This document shows positions 36,236 to 46,823 of a DNA stretch of 64,000 bases, piece after piece. Each line of letters opens with the position of its first letter. Position 1 is the stretch's first letter. Below the pieces are notes generated by a model. The model was not told the origin of the DNA, made no database searches, and was given only the letters and a program-made list of their open reading frames with translations. The translations under genes were made by a program, and so were the position numbers. Origin of the DNA: Morella rubra (lineage: Eukaryota; Streptophyta; Magnoliopsida; Fagales; Myricaceae); assembly GCA_003952965.2 (NCBI GenBank), contig CM025851.1, forward strand, positions 17,431,167 to 17,495,166. The letters run 5' to 3'.

Positions 36236-36792
36236 TATTTTATACTAATAACAGAGTCAACATTACAGAATCATTCAACTAACCAACGTGCATAGTGACC
36301 ATAACTAACCAAACCAAAGTACTCATCCTGTAACTAAGATTCAACATTTTATACCAATAACCAAAGTAGTCATTCTCTAAGTAACCAAGGTACTCATTTA
36401 ACACCATAATTGTTGCACCACTTCAAAAGAAATATAAACCAAAATACATAACACCATAATTTCGGCCTAAAATTCACAACCTGCCCTAACATGGATAGCT
36501 TCAAAAATACGATTCAGATTTCAAATTATCTATATCCTCAACGTAAATCCAAAAAGATTACACTGGACCCCCATTCTACACATCTAATGTCAATCCCAAA
36601 ATACATAACACCATTACAGATTTTACTAAATCCAATGTCAATCCAAAAAGGCCATCACTACTGGCCTAGTCGTTCTACATATCCATTGTGTAATCCCAAA
36701 ATACATAACACTTATACAGATTCTACGAATGACATAACACCAAATCAAACATTGCTTTCATAGAATGTCGAACTACGTAGAATCATCAGAAG
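36236..36792. other. Spacer inside the MULE
   Basis: Probably the 3' flanks of the two convergent genes. It contains three spaced copies of a CAAAATACATAACAC motif (about 36438, 36597 and 36696). No gene seen. Confidence 0.4.
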
Positions 36793-39700
36793 CTATTGGC
36801 TGGGTCGAACTGCTGACACCTCAGTTGTGTCAGCTGTGACCCACCTGTCATCCTCGTCTGTCCCTTTTATGAAGTGAATTTATAATTAGGCTTAGAAATG
36901 TAATGACAACTATTGCACTTTTTTGTAACACTAAAAATGCTTACCTCAGACATGTCTTTCCACTTTCTTGTACTCTTCTTAGCAGGCAATTCCATTGGTT
37001 GTGATCCTTGTCCCTAATTTTCAACAAATTACATATATATTTTTTAGTCAAAACTAGTAATATGACTTATGATAAAGAAATAGGTAAGTATTTGTTTTTT
37101 TAACGTTACCTCCATTGCAGTTTCCCTTTCGAGTCTTTGGTGGCTATGATGATTGTGATGGTTGTGATCTTTGAACCTAAATGAATGGCATATCATCATT
37201 TTTTCATTTGAAAGATCAGATTCAATATGATATAGGGAGATGTAGGGACTTTGTCGTTACTGAAGTTCTAGATTTCTTTTGTGGAGATCTTCGAGGCTGT
37301 GATGTAGGGACTTGTGTTGACTCAGTAGTATGAGCCTATATATTAAATATAGAAAGCAAAAGTAAATATAGAAGTTGATGATATGTGTTAATTTTAGAGA
37401 AGAGAAAGGTCTAGATGGTGAAATCTGAATACTATCTGCCGAATATAGATGACATGAACACTTTCCATAAACAGGAACGAAACCAAGTAGGAACATGGAG
37501 GATTCTGTAGAAATATAGTATTAATTTATCATATAATCCACCATCCTTATACAAGATATACAATAACAATTGAGTGGCAGATTAAGTATATTGACCATCG
37601 CATAAAAAACATTTGAAATACAAGCAAGGAAGAGATACTTGAGAAGAAAAGCAAGCTGGCCAAAGCACACCGACTAATGTTATACGGATGGTGTGGCTCA
37701 TCATCTGCTCGAACCTTTGCTTTCCTCGGACTGCCAAGCATAGACCAAATCACAGGAGGTCCTATAGGTAATACATCCGCATAAGGCCACTCTCCCGGTC
37801 TAGGCACCGAATGTACGACATGTGTGTAAGAAGCTGTGTACGACGTCTTTCGATAGCAATCATGGACGTAACCCTCAGGGAGCAGCTTGTCACAATAAAT
37901 AGCAGCGCAAGCATGTGCACATGAGATGTCGTTCAATAGCCATCGGCCACAACTACATTCCTGGGCACCAATGTTCACCAATTTACGGTCCCCATCAGAT
38001 GTATTAACATCAAAATTGGTCCCATCTGTCCACTGGCAAATGATATGTCTAGCTTTATGTTTGCTCTTCTCAAGCATCCTCTGTATCCGAGGACAGAAAT
38101 CCCAAGTTGCATTTTGGAGCATCACCTGTTTGTGCTTGAACCGATTCATCAATAGATGTTCAATATCTTCCATCATCGTCAAGATTGACTTATCCCGTGT
38201 TTCTTTGATCCACAAATAGAATGTTTCAGCGATGTTACTAAGTAGACAATCGCTCTTCAAGGTTGTACTAAATGCGTGCCGGGACTATCCTTTAGGGTCA
38301 ACCTCTGTAAGATACTTCCAAGCGTTCTCATTCACCCTTTCCAGTTCTGCCATAGCTCTATCAAACCCAGATCTGGTACACGCACATACTGCCTTCCATA
38401 GGAAGTCCTTCACATACTTGTCTCTCCACCCTTTGCTCTTTAAGTTGGCATGCAAGTGCTTCACACAATGTCGATGCTCATCATTCGGCACTAACTTCTC
38501 TAGTGCTTCCCGAAGCCCTTGCAAAATAGTTTGTAGTTAGTAACCAATATCAGTACATGTTTTTCAGTTATGAAATAAAAGAGCAAACAGATGGTTTACA
38601 CTAACCTTTTGCCTGTTTGACATCCAACACCATAGGTGCTGATCTTCAAATCTAATATCCTCCATAAGGATCTCTATGAGCCACGTCCAAGAAGATCGAC
38701 GTTCCACCTCTGCCACTGCATATGCAAGTGGATACATATCATCATTTGCGTCTTTCGCCACTGCGCATAACAACTGGCCCCCAAATGGGCCATTGAGGTG
38801 ACACCCATCAAGACAAATCATTAGCCTAACCCCAACCAAGAAGCCACGTTTGGGAGCCTCATGCCTGACATACATTCACTGGAAAAGATGTCCACTTCTC
38901 TGAATCTTCACCTATGAACCGGGGTTCAATATATAAACAGCCAGTGCGTAGTCGCATACATACTTGTACTGGTCCACATGCCTCCCAGAGACCAGTTCAA
39001 GGGCCATCTTTTTTACCCGATACATGTGGTTCTTAGAGACTTGTACTTTATAGTCTTTACGGATATTCCCTCCTAAAGCCGTGTGTGGCATGTTAGGGTC
39101 ATCCCGGATGTTTTCAACGTACTAAGCAGCAGCAAATTTGGCATCCAACTTTCTGTTCTTATGGTGCATGCCACAAGTGTGCTTCGACTTAAATGTCTTG
39201 ATCTGAACCGCTTCTTAACCATACGTAAAAGAAGAGTGGATCTGCCAACCACACTTGAGTGCACAAACCACTGTAACCCTCTTCTTGTCACTCTTAAGAC
39301 AACAATAGTCATAATTATTTTGGTGCTGTGCAATGTTAAAATCTTTTTAAATAAGGCCAAATCTCCAAACTTCATCCCCTTTTCGAGGTGCACTGTACCA
39401 TCCTCCAACTCTTCTTCTCGAAAGTCGATACCCTTCCTCTTTCGTGGTTTATCTCCATCAGATGCATTATCCTCAATGGTACTTTCCATTACATCATCAT
39501 CTGAACCCCCATCAATCTTGGGCTCGTCCGTTGAAACATCATTCTTTGCACCTTGCCTGAACCACTCCATCGAAGCCTTCATAACATCATCTCCACTCTC
39601 ATCAGTGCAATGAACTTTTTAAATAAGGCACTTCATCTTTTTGCACTGTCGAAAGTCGATACCCTTCCTCTTTCGTGGTTTACATCAGAGATTATCCTCG

Positions 39701-40168
39701 GTACTTTCCATTACATCATCATCTGAACCCCCATCAATCTTGGGCTCGTCCTGAAACATCATTCTTTGCACCTTGCCTGAACCACTCCATCGAAGCCTTT
39801 CATCATCTCCACTCTCATCAGTCTGAACCATATTTGTACAACTCAGAATCGGCATCAGACTCGTCAAAATCATTGACATCAACTTCATTACTACCCCCCC
39901 TAACCTCATCATCAGAATCAATTGCCTCTCCTTCACTATTGACACCTTCGGCATCCTTCACAATATCCTTGACATTAACACACACATCCTCAACATGGAC
40001 ACCCTCCGCTTCCCTCACAATTTTCTCAGCATTAACACCCATATTTTTCATACTCCTATCTTTCAGAACGTAATGAAAAACCATATCTTCCTCATTGATA
40101 TTTTCTGTTACATTCGGTTCAGGCACTAAGACTAGCTGACTAGAACCATGCTCAACGTAAATCCTCAA
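36793..40168 (-). pseudogene. mudrA-like MULE transposase pseudogene
   Basis: From the ATG at 40168 the minus strand runs MRIYVEHGSSQLVLVPEP, an acidic N-terminal region, LEKGMKFGDLALFKK (start of the MuDR DNA-binding domain), the DDE-type transposase region (LDGCHLNGPFGGQLLCAVAK, ANDDMYPLAYAVAEVE, SWTWLIEIL), then HCVKHLHANLK and a SWIM zinc finger (CSCGRWLLNDISCAHACAAI). A serine/proline-rich tail ends at a stop near 36793. Frame changes in the DNA-binding region, a stop after the DDE part and a partial ~230-bp tandem duplication near the N-terminus (39441-39590, 39672-39800) show it is dead. Confidence 0.82.
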
Positions 40169-40217
40169 GGTGTTCGATCTTCAAGGAGAATTCTCGTAGT
40201 GGTCGTCAAGACATCAG

Positions 40218-41478
40218 TGTCGTATTCTATTATTAATTTTGATGATAACAAGTATTCTAAGTTTTGATGACTTTTAGCTTTTACATTGTTAATCCACTTT
40301 TCTAAAATATATATTTCAAAGATCGAAGTTCTCTATCTAAAATAATTATAAGTGTACTTAAATACCTTTTCATATATTGATGAAATCAATTTTCACATTG
40401 TAGGTGCTTAAAGATATGTTGAAAGCATTGGACACTGTCAAAGTTGTTAAATTTTCTCTCGAGTATTGATAGTGTAGACACATTGTTTCATGGTGTCAAC
40501 ACATTGCACTGACACCTGAGACAGCAATTTCAAATCAAGTTTTATGGTGTCGACACATTGCACTGACACCCGAGACACCTATTCCAGACCAATTCATGGT
40601 GTCGACAAATTGAGGTCTAGTGTTGACACACTGCACTCTCTCCCGAGAGCACAACTCTAGATCAAATTTTTGATGTGTCAACACATGCTAAACATGTGTC
40701 AACACATACCACGAGTTTGAAGAAAATTTGAAATGACATCAAAACATTCAAATTGCTCCCAAATGACTCGCGTGTCCCTCCAACGTCTCTTTTGAGATAT
40801 TTGATGACCGTTGAAGTCAAATGAGGTTTAAATAGAAAAAGTAAAGCAGAAGAAAACAACGATCGTGAGATTCACTTTGCAATTAATTTACTACCTAACT
40901 TCTAGAGAGAGAAAGTGCCTTGAAGAAGAGAGAAGACTACTCATACCAAGAAAGCTTGTGATTCCCCTGCCAAACTTCAGCTTTCTATATAGAATCTTGT
41001 CCTCTTGTGCACCTATATACTTTCCACTTGTTTTATGTGGCTTTAAGAGCCAATCGTTGATATTCACCTTTTACTCATCCTTTGTAAACACTTGAGTGTT
41101 CGGGTAAACACTTGTCCTACTCGTTGGGTAGAAGAAATCTCTTAGGTTTTAGGATTTGTGAAGTGAGTTAAAGCGTGAGCTCGAAAAATGCTTTGTAAAG
41201 GTTCCTTAGCACCCCGGAAGCTAAGGTGTATTTGCTATTTGAAGAATAGTGAAAAAGCCCAAGGAAGTCTATAGTCTTTGGGGTGGACGTAGCAAGTGTT
41301 GCCGAATCACTTAAAATTACGGTGTCATCTCTCTAACTCTATCTTTACTTTACACACGTTCATATTTCGTTTTGTGGTGTTCTTTGCTTTACCGCTACTA
41401 CTCAAATTATCTTGAAAAGTTTTTAAAATTATTAAAACCCAATTCACCTCCCCTCTTGGGTTGTTATTTAGACTTTCA
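40218..41478. mobile_element. LTR-like unit, Ty1/copia SIRE-like
   Basis: Shares the hallmarks of the LTR at 33886: AATTTTGATGATAACAAG near the start and AACCCAATTCACCTCCCC, CTCTTGGGTTG at the end. It lies just outside the transposase start codon in the inner MULE. I found no convincing target duplication, so both borders are approximate. Confidence 0.6.
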
Positions 41479-41599
41479 AATTCCAACCTACTTCCTTAAT
41501 TCGAAGCTTAGAGATAAAGTGAACCAAAATGTAAACCACAGGGATATCATAAGGAAACAAATGTCACCTTGAATTAGTCAAACACAAATCTCAACTAAC

Positions 41600-41735
41600 A
41601 AACAACAGATAAAAAGACAGCTTCACATTCTAGGAGGGACCACTTCGTTAATATATGGGCAAACGACAATAAAAAGACAGCCTGAAATTCTAAAAGGGAC
41701 CACTTCATTTTTATATGGGCAAACGACAAAGTTGC
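41600..41735. repeat. Short tandem duplication, about 2 x 62 bp
   Basis: Two copies of a unit with AATAAAAAGACAGC and TATGGGCAAACGACAA lie head to tail inside the MULE. Confidence 0.75.
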
Positions 41736-42789
41736 AATTCAACCAAGGGGGGACACATTTATAGTGGACAATATTCAATTCAGCAAAAGGGGGGACATGT
41801 ATGGGTGGACAAATGACAATCCATATCTGTAGCTGGCTCGGTGGTTATTGTCATCGACTGCCTTTATGGCTTCAAAAATTCCATATAAAACCCACCGACC
41901 ATTCCCAAAACAAAAAAGCTTATAAAAGCGAGGACATTTTCAACAACAACGACGCATAAAGGATTCAGTTACATGAAATCGTTGTTTTCGCAATTAAAAT
42001 TTGTTGTCGGTTTTATTACCTTGGGCTGTGACCAAAGGTATCTCCCATGCTTTTTTTTGGGGGAATCCAAACAACGTCTCTGGATCATGTGACTTATATA
42101 CCAAAAAAAATACACTTTAAACAAAAAACCATTTTTCAAGCTGAGAAATTCTCTAAACATTTTTACTTACCTTTCAAAAACCTTAGGAAGACAATGTTAA
42201 CCACCGATGGAGTCGAAGGCAACTTGGACTGGGCAGGATTTGATTGTTTGTTCCTTTCGTTCTCTTGATTTGGGGAAAATGGGCACGGTTCGATTGATTT
42301 TGGGGTAAATAGTTAAGGTTCAAGAGTTCCACCGATTTGGGAGAATTTTTGAGTGTTTAGGGGAAATATGTTCAAGTGTTGGGGTGGAAGGGGACACGAA
42401 AGGGATGGGCAATGGGTGACAAAAAGTGTTCGGGCAATTTTTACTGACGTGGTAGGTGTAATTCGGAACAATAAAAGTGTGGACACCGTGGACTGTACAG
42501 GAACCACAGGGATATATGCCCAGTCAGTAAATGGAACACGTGTCTTCTTAGTATTGGCTATGACGTGTAATTTTGTGACAACTCAGCATTTTCCGTTAAT
42601 TTGGAGATGAAATATGGACGGAGAGATATTTATGGGAAAGGTACATCACCACAGGGGCAGCGGGACAACAAATTGAACCCTAGGGGAATATTTAGGAAAA
42701 AATTATACTACAGGAGCATGTGTAATATTTTAGCCAAAAATAAAAGTGGGTAAAACCCAAGATTAAAATGCAATTTTTCCCTATTAAAA

Positions 42790-43283
42790 TTTTACTGTAG
42801 AAATATGAAAAAAAATTAGCTACAATGTAGCATAAGAATGATGTTGCATCCTATGAAAAGTACGAAAAGACATATTGATGAATTTTTATAGCTTGTAGAC
42901 TTCACGTGATGAAATTGATAGTTTAAGGGATAAAAGTATCATTTAGCCTATAGATGGGGTGCCTTTTTTTCTAAATAAACATTGTCATTACCAAAGAGCG
43001 GACAATTCAAGATAGAAATTAATGATTATCGCTCAAGAGAATAGTTATAGGAATACAAGAAATATGAATGTTCCCCTTTAAATTTTCAAAGATGCCCATT
43101 AAGAAACTTAAAGAGCAAACTTAGTAGCCTCTCTCTTAACGAGAGAAAACTCTCACTACCTGCTAGACCAACCTAATCTACTAATATCAGCCACAATAGT
43201 TTGAAATCTGCCAATCTTATCCATTCCATAGATCGATGGGGTGCCAAAAGTCATGTTTTCCTACACTTGTTTTGAAAGCCAAA
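42790..43283. other. Intergenic, no gene seen
   Basis: AT-rich flank between the Pack-MULE and the monomer retroposon. No recognisable coding or repeat content. Confidence 0.5.
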
Positions 43284-43298
43284 GGGGTGGATTTGATA

Positions 43299-45077
43299 TT
43301 TTTATCAAGTGACTCCCTCTCTCTCTAAAAACACGCACTCTCCCTTCTCTCTAACATCTCGTTTTTCTCCGACTGTCTCCTCTGGCGGGGAGGCGCTCCG
43401 GCCCCTCCCGCCTCCCTCCCCTTGTCTATTTTGCTTTCCAGTAGCCGAGCTCGCCAATAACCCCCCTCTTAGTTGTTTGTTGGGGTTCCTTTCCAGTGGA
43501 GTGCATGGCTAGATCTTGGCTTGTTTGGAGGTCTTCAGCAGCCACAACCATCATAGACGGTCTCTTCCTCATCCGGCGTCTGCTTCTGTGCCTGTCCAAA
43601 GCTGACACATCTGCGCGTGAGGCTCCACGCGCTTTCACACGCGCGAGTGGATCTCACGAGCCTGTTGCCTTTATTTACAGATCTACGCTTCGGTGACAGT
43701 TTTCTGTAGCACGCGCCGTGTGATTGGTCTCTGCTCCTCTCAACAGTTCGTTCGGTCTCAGCCGGCACCGGTTGGCTGGTGCGTGGGTGGTCATGCGCGT
43801 CAAGGGACGCGCATGTCTCTCACTCCCTTGGCAGTTTTCCCTCTTGGCCGATCTCATTCCTCCTCCAACTAGTTCTACCTCCTACCTTCGCTTTCGACTT
43901 TTATTTTCTGTTAATCATATTAGCTTGCTGCCTGTTGTGGCTTTTCTGCCCCCTCTTAGTTGTTTGTTGGGGTTCCTTTCCAGTGGAGTGCATGGCTAGA
44001 TCTTGGCTTGTTTGGAGGTCTTCAGCAGCCACAACCATCATAGACGGTCTCTTCCTCATCCGGCGTCTGCTTCTGTGCCTGTCCAAAGCTGACACATCTG
44101 CGCATGAGGCTCCACGCGCTTTCACACGCGCGAGTGGATCTCACGAGCCTGTTGCCTTTATTTACAGATCTACGCTTCGGTGACAGTTTTCTGTAGCACG
44201 CGCCGTGTGATTGGTCTCTGCTCCTCTCAACAGTTCGTTCGGTCTCAGCCGGCACCGGTTGGCTGGTGCGTGGGTGGTCATGCGCGTCAAGGGACGCGCA
44301 TGTCTCTCACTCCCTTGGCAGTTTTCCCTCTTGGCCGATCTCATTCCTCCTCCAACTAGTTCTACCTCCTACCTTCGCTTTCGACTTTTATTTTCTGTTA
44401 ATCATATTAGCTTGCTGCCTGTTGTGGCTTTTCTGCCCCCTCTTAGTTGTTTGTTGGGGTTCCTTTCCAGTGGAGTGCATGGCTAGATCTTGGCTTGTTT
44501 GGAGGTCTTCAGCAGCCACAACCATCATAGACGGTCTCTTCCTCATCCGGCGTCTGCTTCTGTGCCTGTCCAAAGCTGACACATCTGCGCATGAGGCTCC
44601 ACGCGCTTTCACACGCGCGAGTGGATCTCACGAGCCTGTTGCCTTTATTTACAGATCTACGCTTCGGTGACAGTTTTCTGTAGCACGCGCCGTGTGATTG
44701 GTCTCTGCTCCTCTCAACAGTTCGTTCGGTCTCAGCCGGCACCGGTTGGCTGGTGCGTGGGTGGTGCGCGTGGTCATGCGCGTCAAGGGACGCGCATGTC
44801 TCTCACTCCCTTGGCAGTTTTCCCTCTTGGCCGATCTCATTCCTCCTCCAACTAGTTCTACCTCCTACCTTCGCTTTCGACTTTTATTTTCTGTTAATCA
44901 TATTAGCTTGCTGCCTGTTGTGGTTTTTCTGCCCCTTGTGGGTCTCTATATGGCCTTTTGGTCACCCTGCTAGTTGGCCCGCCAACTCTTCAAAGTGTCT
45001 GGGTCTCTGTTCCTGCAATTTTTCAACCTCCTTGATTTTATTAATGAAAGGTGCTGCTATTATGATTAAAAAAAGGG
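43299..45077 (+). mobile_element. Non-autonomous retroposon made of tandem monomers, poly(A) tail
   Basis: GGGGTGGATTTGATA occurs on both sides (43284-43298 and 45078-45092), a perfect 15-bp target duplication. The right end has a short A-run (45068-45074) after TTAATGAAAGGTGCTGCTAT. The body is a ~165-bp pyrimidine-rich leader, three near-identical 487-bp monomers and a ~140-bp 3' tail. These marks indicate target-primed reverse transcription by a LINE. No reverse transcriptase is encoded. It could be an internally deleted LINE whose 5' UTR is built of monomers, but that is an inference. Confidence 0.75.
43463..44932. repeat. Three tandem copies of a 487-bp monomer
   Basis: CCCCTCTTAGTTGTTTGTTG begins copies at 43463, 43950 and 44437. 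The copies are almost identical (for example GCGTGAGG versus GCATGAGG) except for a 9-bp insertion in copy 3 near 44764. They are much richer in G+C and CpG than their surroundings (CACGCGCGAG, GGGACGCGCATG). Open frames recur in each monomer on both strands but match nothing I know. Confidence 0.95.
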
Positions 45078-45092
45078 GGGGTGGATTTGATA

Positions 45093-45576
45093 ACCACACA
45101 ACTGCCCCTCATACTTCCCGAGAGATTTTAGCAAGATTGTTCGGTATAGAAAGATCCATGACAGCTAATTAGTTTGAAACTTTAAACTGTGTGATTGAAG
45201 TTAATGCGTACCGTAGAAAATCACGGGCTGAGTTCCCGAATTGGGTAGCTGGGGTCAAACATCCGCGTTTTGACTGCGGTACATAGACAATTAATGATCA
45301 TTAGCTCCAATATTACAGAAACTAATCTCCATATCTCCTCTTCGGCTCTCCTTTGAGAATCCAAACTGGGGGACTTTTTCCAGGATAAAAAACAAAAACA
45401 CAAGATCTGCAGCAAATCCTTCTCTTTTTTTGACCCACGTTGTTTTAAACTCGATCGATCGTAGATCATCCCTAGTTTTCATCCTTCCTTAATTTGTGTA
45501 GGCTGCGCCTTCATCCGTTTGTAGTTTCAAGCAATCAAATTCACATTTCTGGGTGCTTTTGTTTGGGATTAATCCA
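45093..45576. other. Upstream flank and 5' UTR of the DUF1442 gene
   Basis: No gene other than the probable promoter and leader of the following gene. No clear TATA box chosen. Confidence 0.4.
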
Positions 45577-46823
45577 ATGAGGGAATGGTCTGCGACATCT
45601 GCTACAAAAGCTTATCTTGAGACTCTCAAACTAGTATGCTTAATGATACTTCACATTTTCTCCTCTCTTTTTATGCCGTTTGGCTTCGATTAGAATAATG
45701 AACGCAACCCATGATTTAGTATCTGTTTTTGATGTCCTTTTTCTTGATTCGTTTTTCCATACGGTAGAAAGACACAATTGAGTCATGGATCTTTTAGATA
45801 AACGGCCTCTTATATACACTTACTAGGAAACAACTCTAGATAGTGGAAGATTATATATTATATATACATGACATTTTGCTGATTCATTTCTCCACCTGCC
45901 CCTTGTCCCATGATCCTATGAATAGGGACTTCCTGTGAACAAACAATTCGCAAATCCGATACAGAAATACAAACTTATTTCTGTATATATTTTTTTTTCT
46001 CTTCAGTTAATTATTCGCAGCTAAAACATCATCAAACCAAAACTGTCTAATGTTGTCTCATAGAATGTCAGAAACAGACGTTTCACTGTACGCAACTTTT
46101 ACAGATCATTGTTGTATAGCTAATTAACTTACTTTCACTTTTCTTCAGTGTAAGAATCGCAAGAGACAATGCGACTCAAGGAAGACACAAGAACTTGGCA
46201 GCAGTGAATTTGTGTCAGCCTTAGCAGCAGGCATGAGATCCAAACTCATAGTGGAGGTGGCATCTGGTGTTTCCCATTCAACAATAGCCTTAGCAGCTGC
46301 TGCACAACAAACTGGGGGGAGACTGGTGTGTATTCTCCCGGAGCCAGAACTTGCTGAATCGAAAAAAGCAATTAAAGACTTGGGTCTTAAGGACCTGGTG
46401 GAATTCAGAACTGGAGACCCATCCAAGCTGCTGCTCAATTATAAAAAAATTGACTTCTCTCTCATTGATTGCAAGAACGATGACTACACTAAGTTGCTAA
46501 AGTTACTCGATGTGAATCCTAAAAGGTCGGTGGTGGTGGCAAACAACTTAGTGGCCAAGGACAAAGGGTTGGAAGGCCATCTGACAGGAATGGACAAGAA
46601 TGTGGAAGTGAGGTCTCTGAAGCATCCTATAGGGAAAGGTATGGAGGTTACTATGATTAGCAGAAAGGAGGAGATTGATCCGAGCGGCAGGGATGCTGGT
46701 GGTCGTTCTGCAGCGGGGATAAGAAGTGGTTCGATGAAGGGGAACGGTAAGAGCAAATGGGTCGTCAAGGTTGATGAGGACAGTGGTGAGGAACATATTT
46801 TCCGCGTGCCTAAATCAGTTTAG
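45577..46823 (+). CDS. DUF1442 family protein (S-adenosylmethionine-methyltransferase-like fold), two exons
   Basis: Exon 1 (45577-45633) encodes MREWSATSATKAYLETLKL and exon 2 (46149-46823) continues CKNRKRQCDSRKTQELGSSE; the borders are GTATGC and TTCTTCAG, in phase 0. The ~243-residue product has AAGMRSKLIVEVASGVSHST, a Rossmann-like strand region GGRLVCILPEPELAESK, a central IDFSLIDCKNDDY and a C-terminal glycine/serine-rich basic tail ending EEHIFRVPKSV. This order matches plant DUF1442 proteins, whose fold resembles SAM-dependent methyltransferases but whose activity is unproven. No disabling change seen. Confidence 0.88.

Larger units (their letters stand above)
31779..42735. mobile_element. 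MuDR-like Mutator element, about 11 kb, long terminal inverted repeats
   Basis: Terminal inverted repeats of about 435 bp (31779-32213 and 42302-42735) begin GGCTAAAATATTAC and agree at roughly 90% by eye, with long identical blocks such as CCACGGTGTCCACACTTTTA. The 9-bp flanks AAAAGTAAA (31770-31778) and AAAAATAAA (42736-42744) match at 8 of 9. Inside are a mudrA-like transposase on the minus strand (40168-36793) and a GRF-zinc-finger/coiled-coil ORF on the plus strand (32320-35750), converging. Later insertions are LTRs at 33886-35517 and about 40218-41478 and a MITE at 36003-36235. Confidence 0.88.
29306..42780. mobile_element. Pack-MULE with captured host gene pieces, split by an inner MULE
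   Basis: The left terminal repeat (29306 to about 29480) contains TCCTTGAGTTTTACCCAT, TAGTCCCTGAATTTCA, GATTTTGGTC and CACATCAGCTGACAACT. Its inverted partner is found in two pieces: 42745-42780 and about 31660-31778, with the inner MULE lying exactly between them. The perfect 9-bp duplication CTATTAAAA flanks the whole (29297-29305 and 42781-42789). Without the inner element the transposon is about 2.5 kb. Its interior carries fragments of a patellin gene, a cyclin A gene and a coiled-coil gene and no transposase of its own, the definition of a Pack-MULE. Confidence 0.85.

Noticed and set aside
42353-42610. 85-codon frame near the right end of the inner MULE
   Set aside because: It lies wholly in the terminal inverted repeat, and a matching frame in the left repeat shows the same sequence; no protein family is evident.
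43496-44855. Repeated frames in the 487-bp monomers on both strands
   Set aside because: They recur only because the DNA recurs; the frames are of similar length on both strands and match nothing known.
43463-44932. Possible CRISPR or satellite array
   Set aside because: The units are contiguous 487-bp tandem copies without spacers, bounded by a retroposon target duplication.
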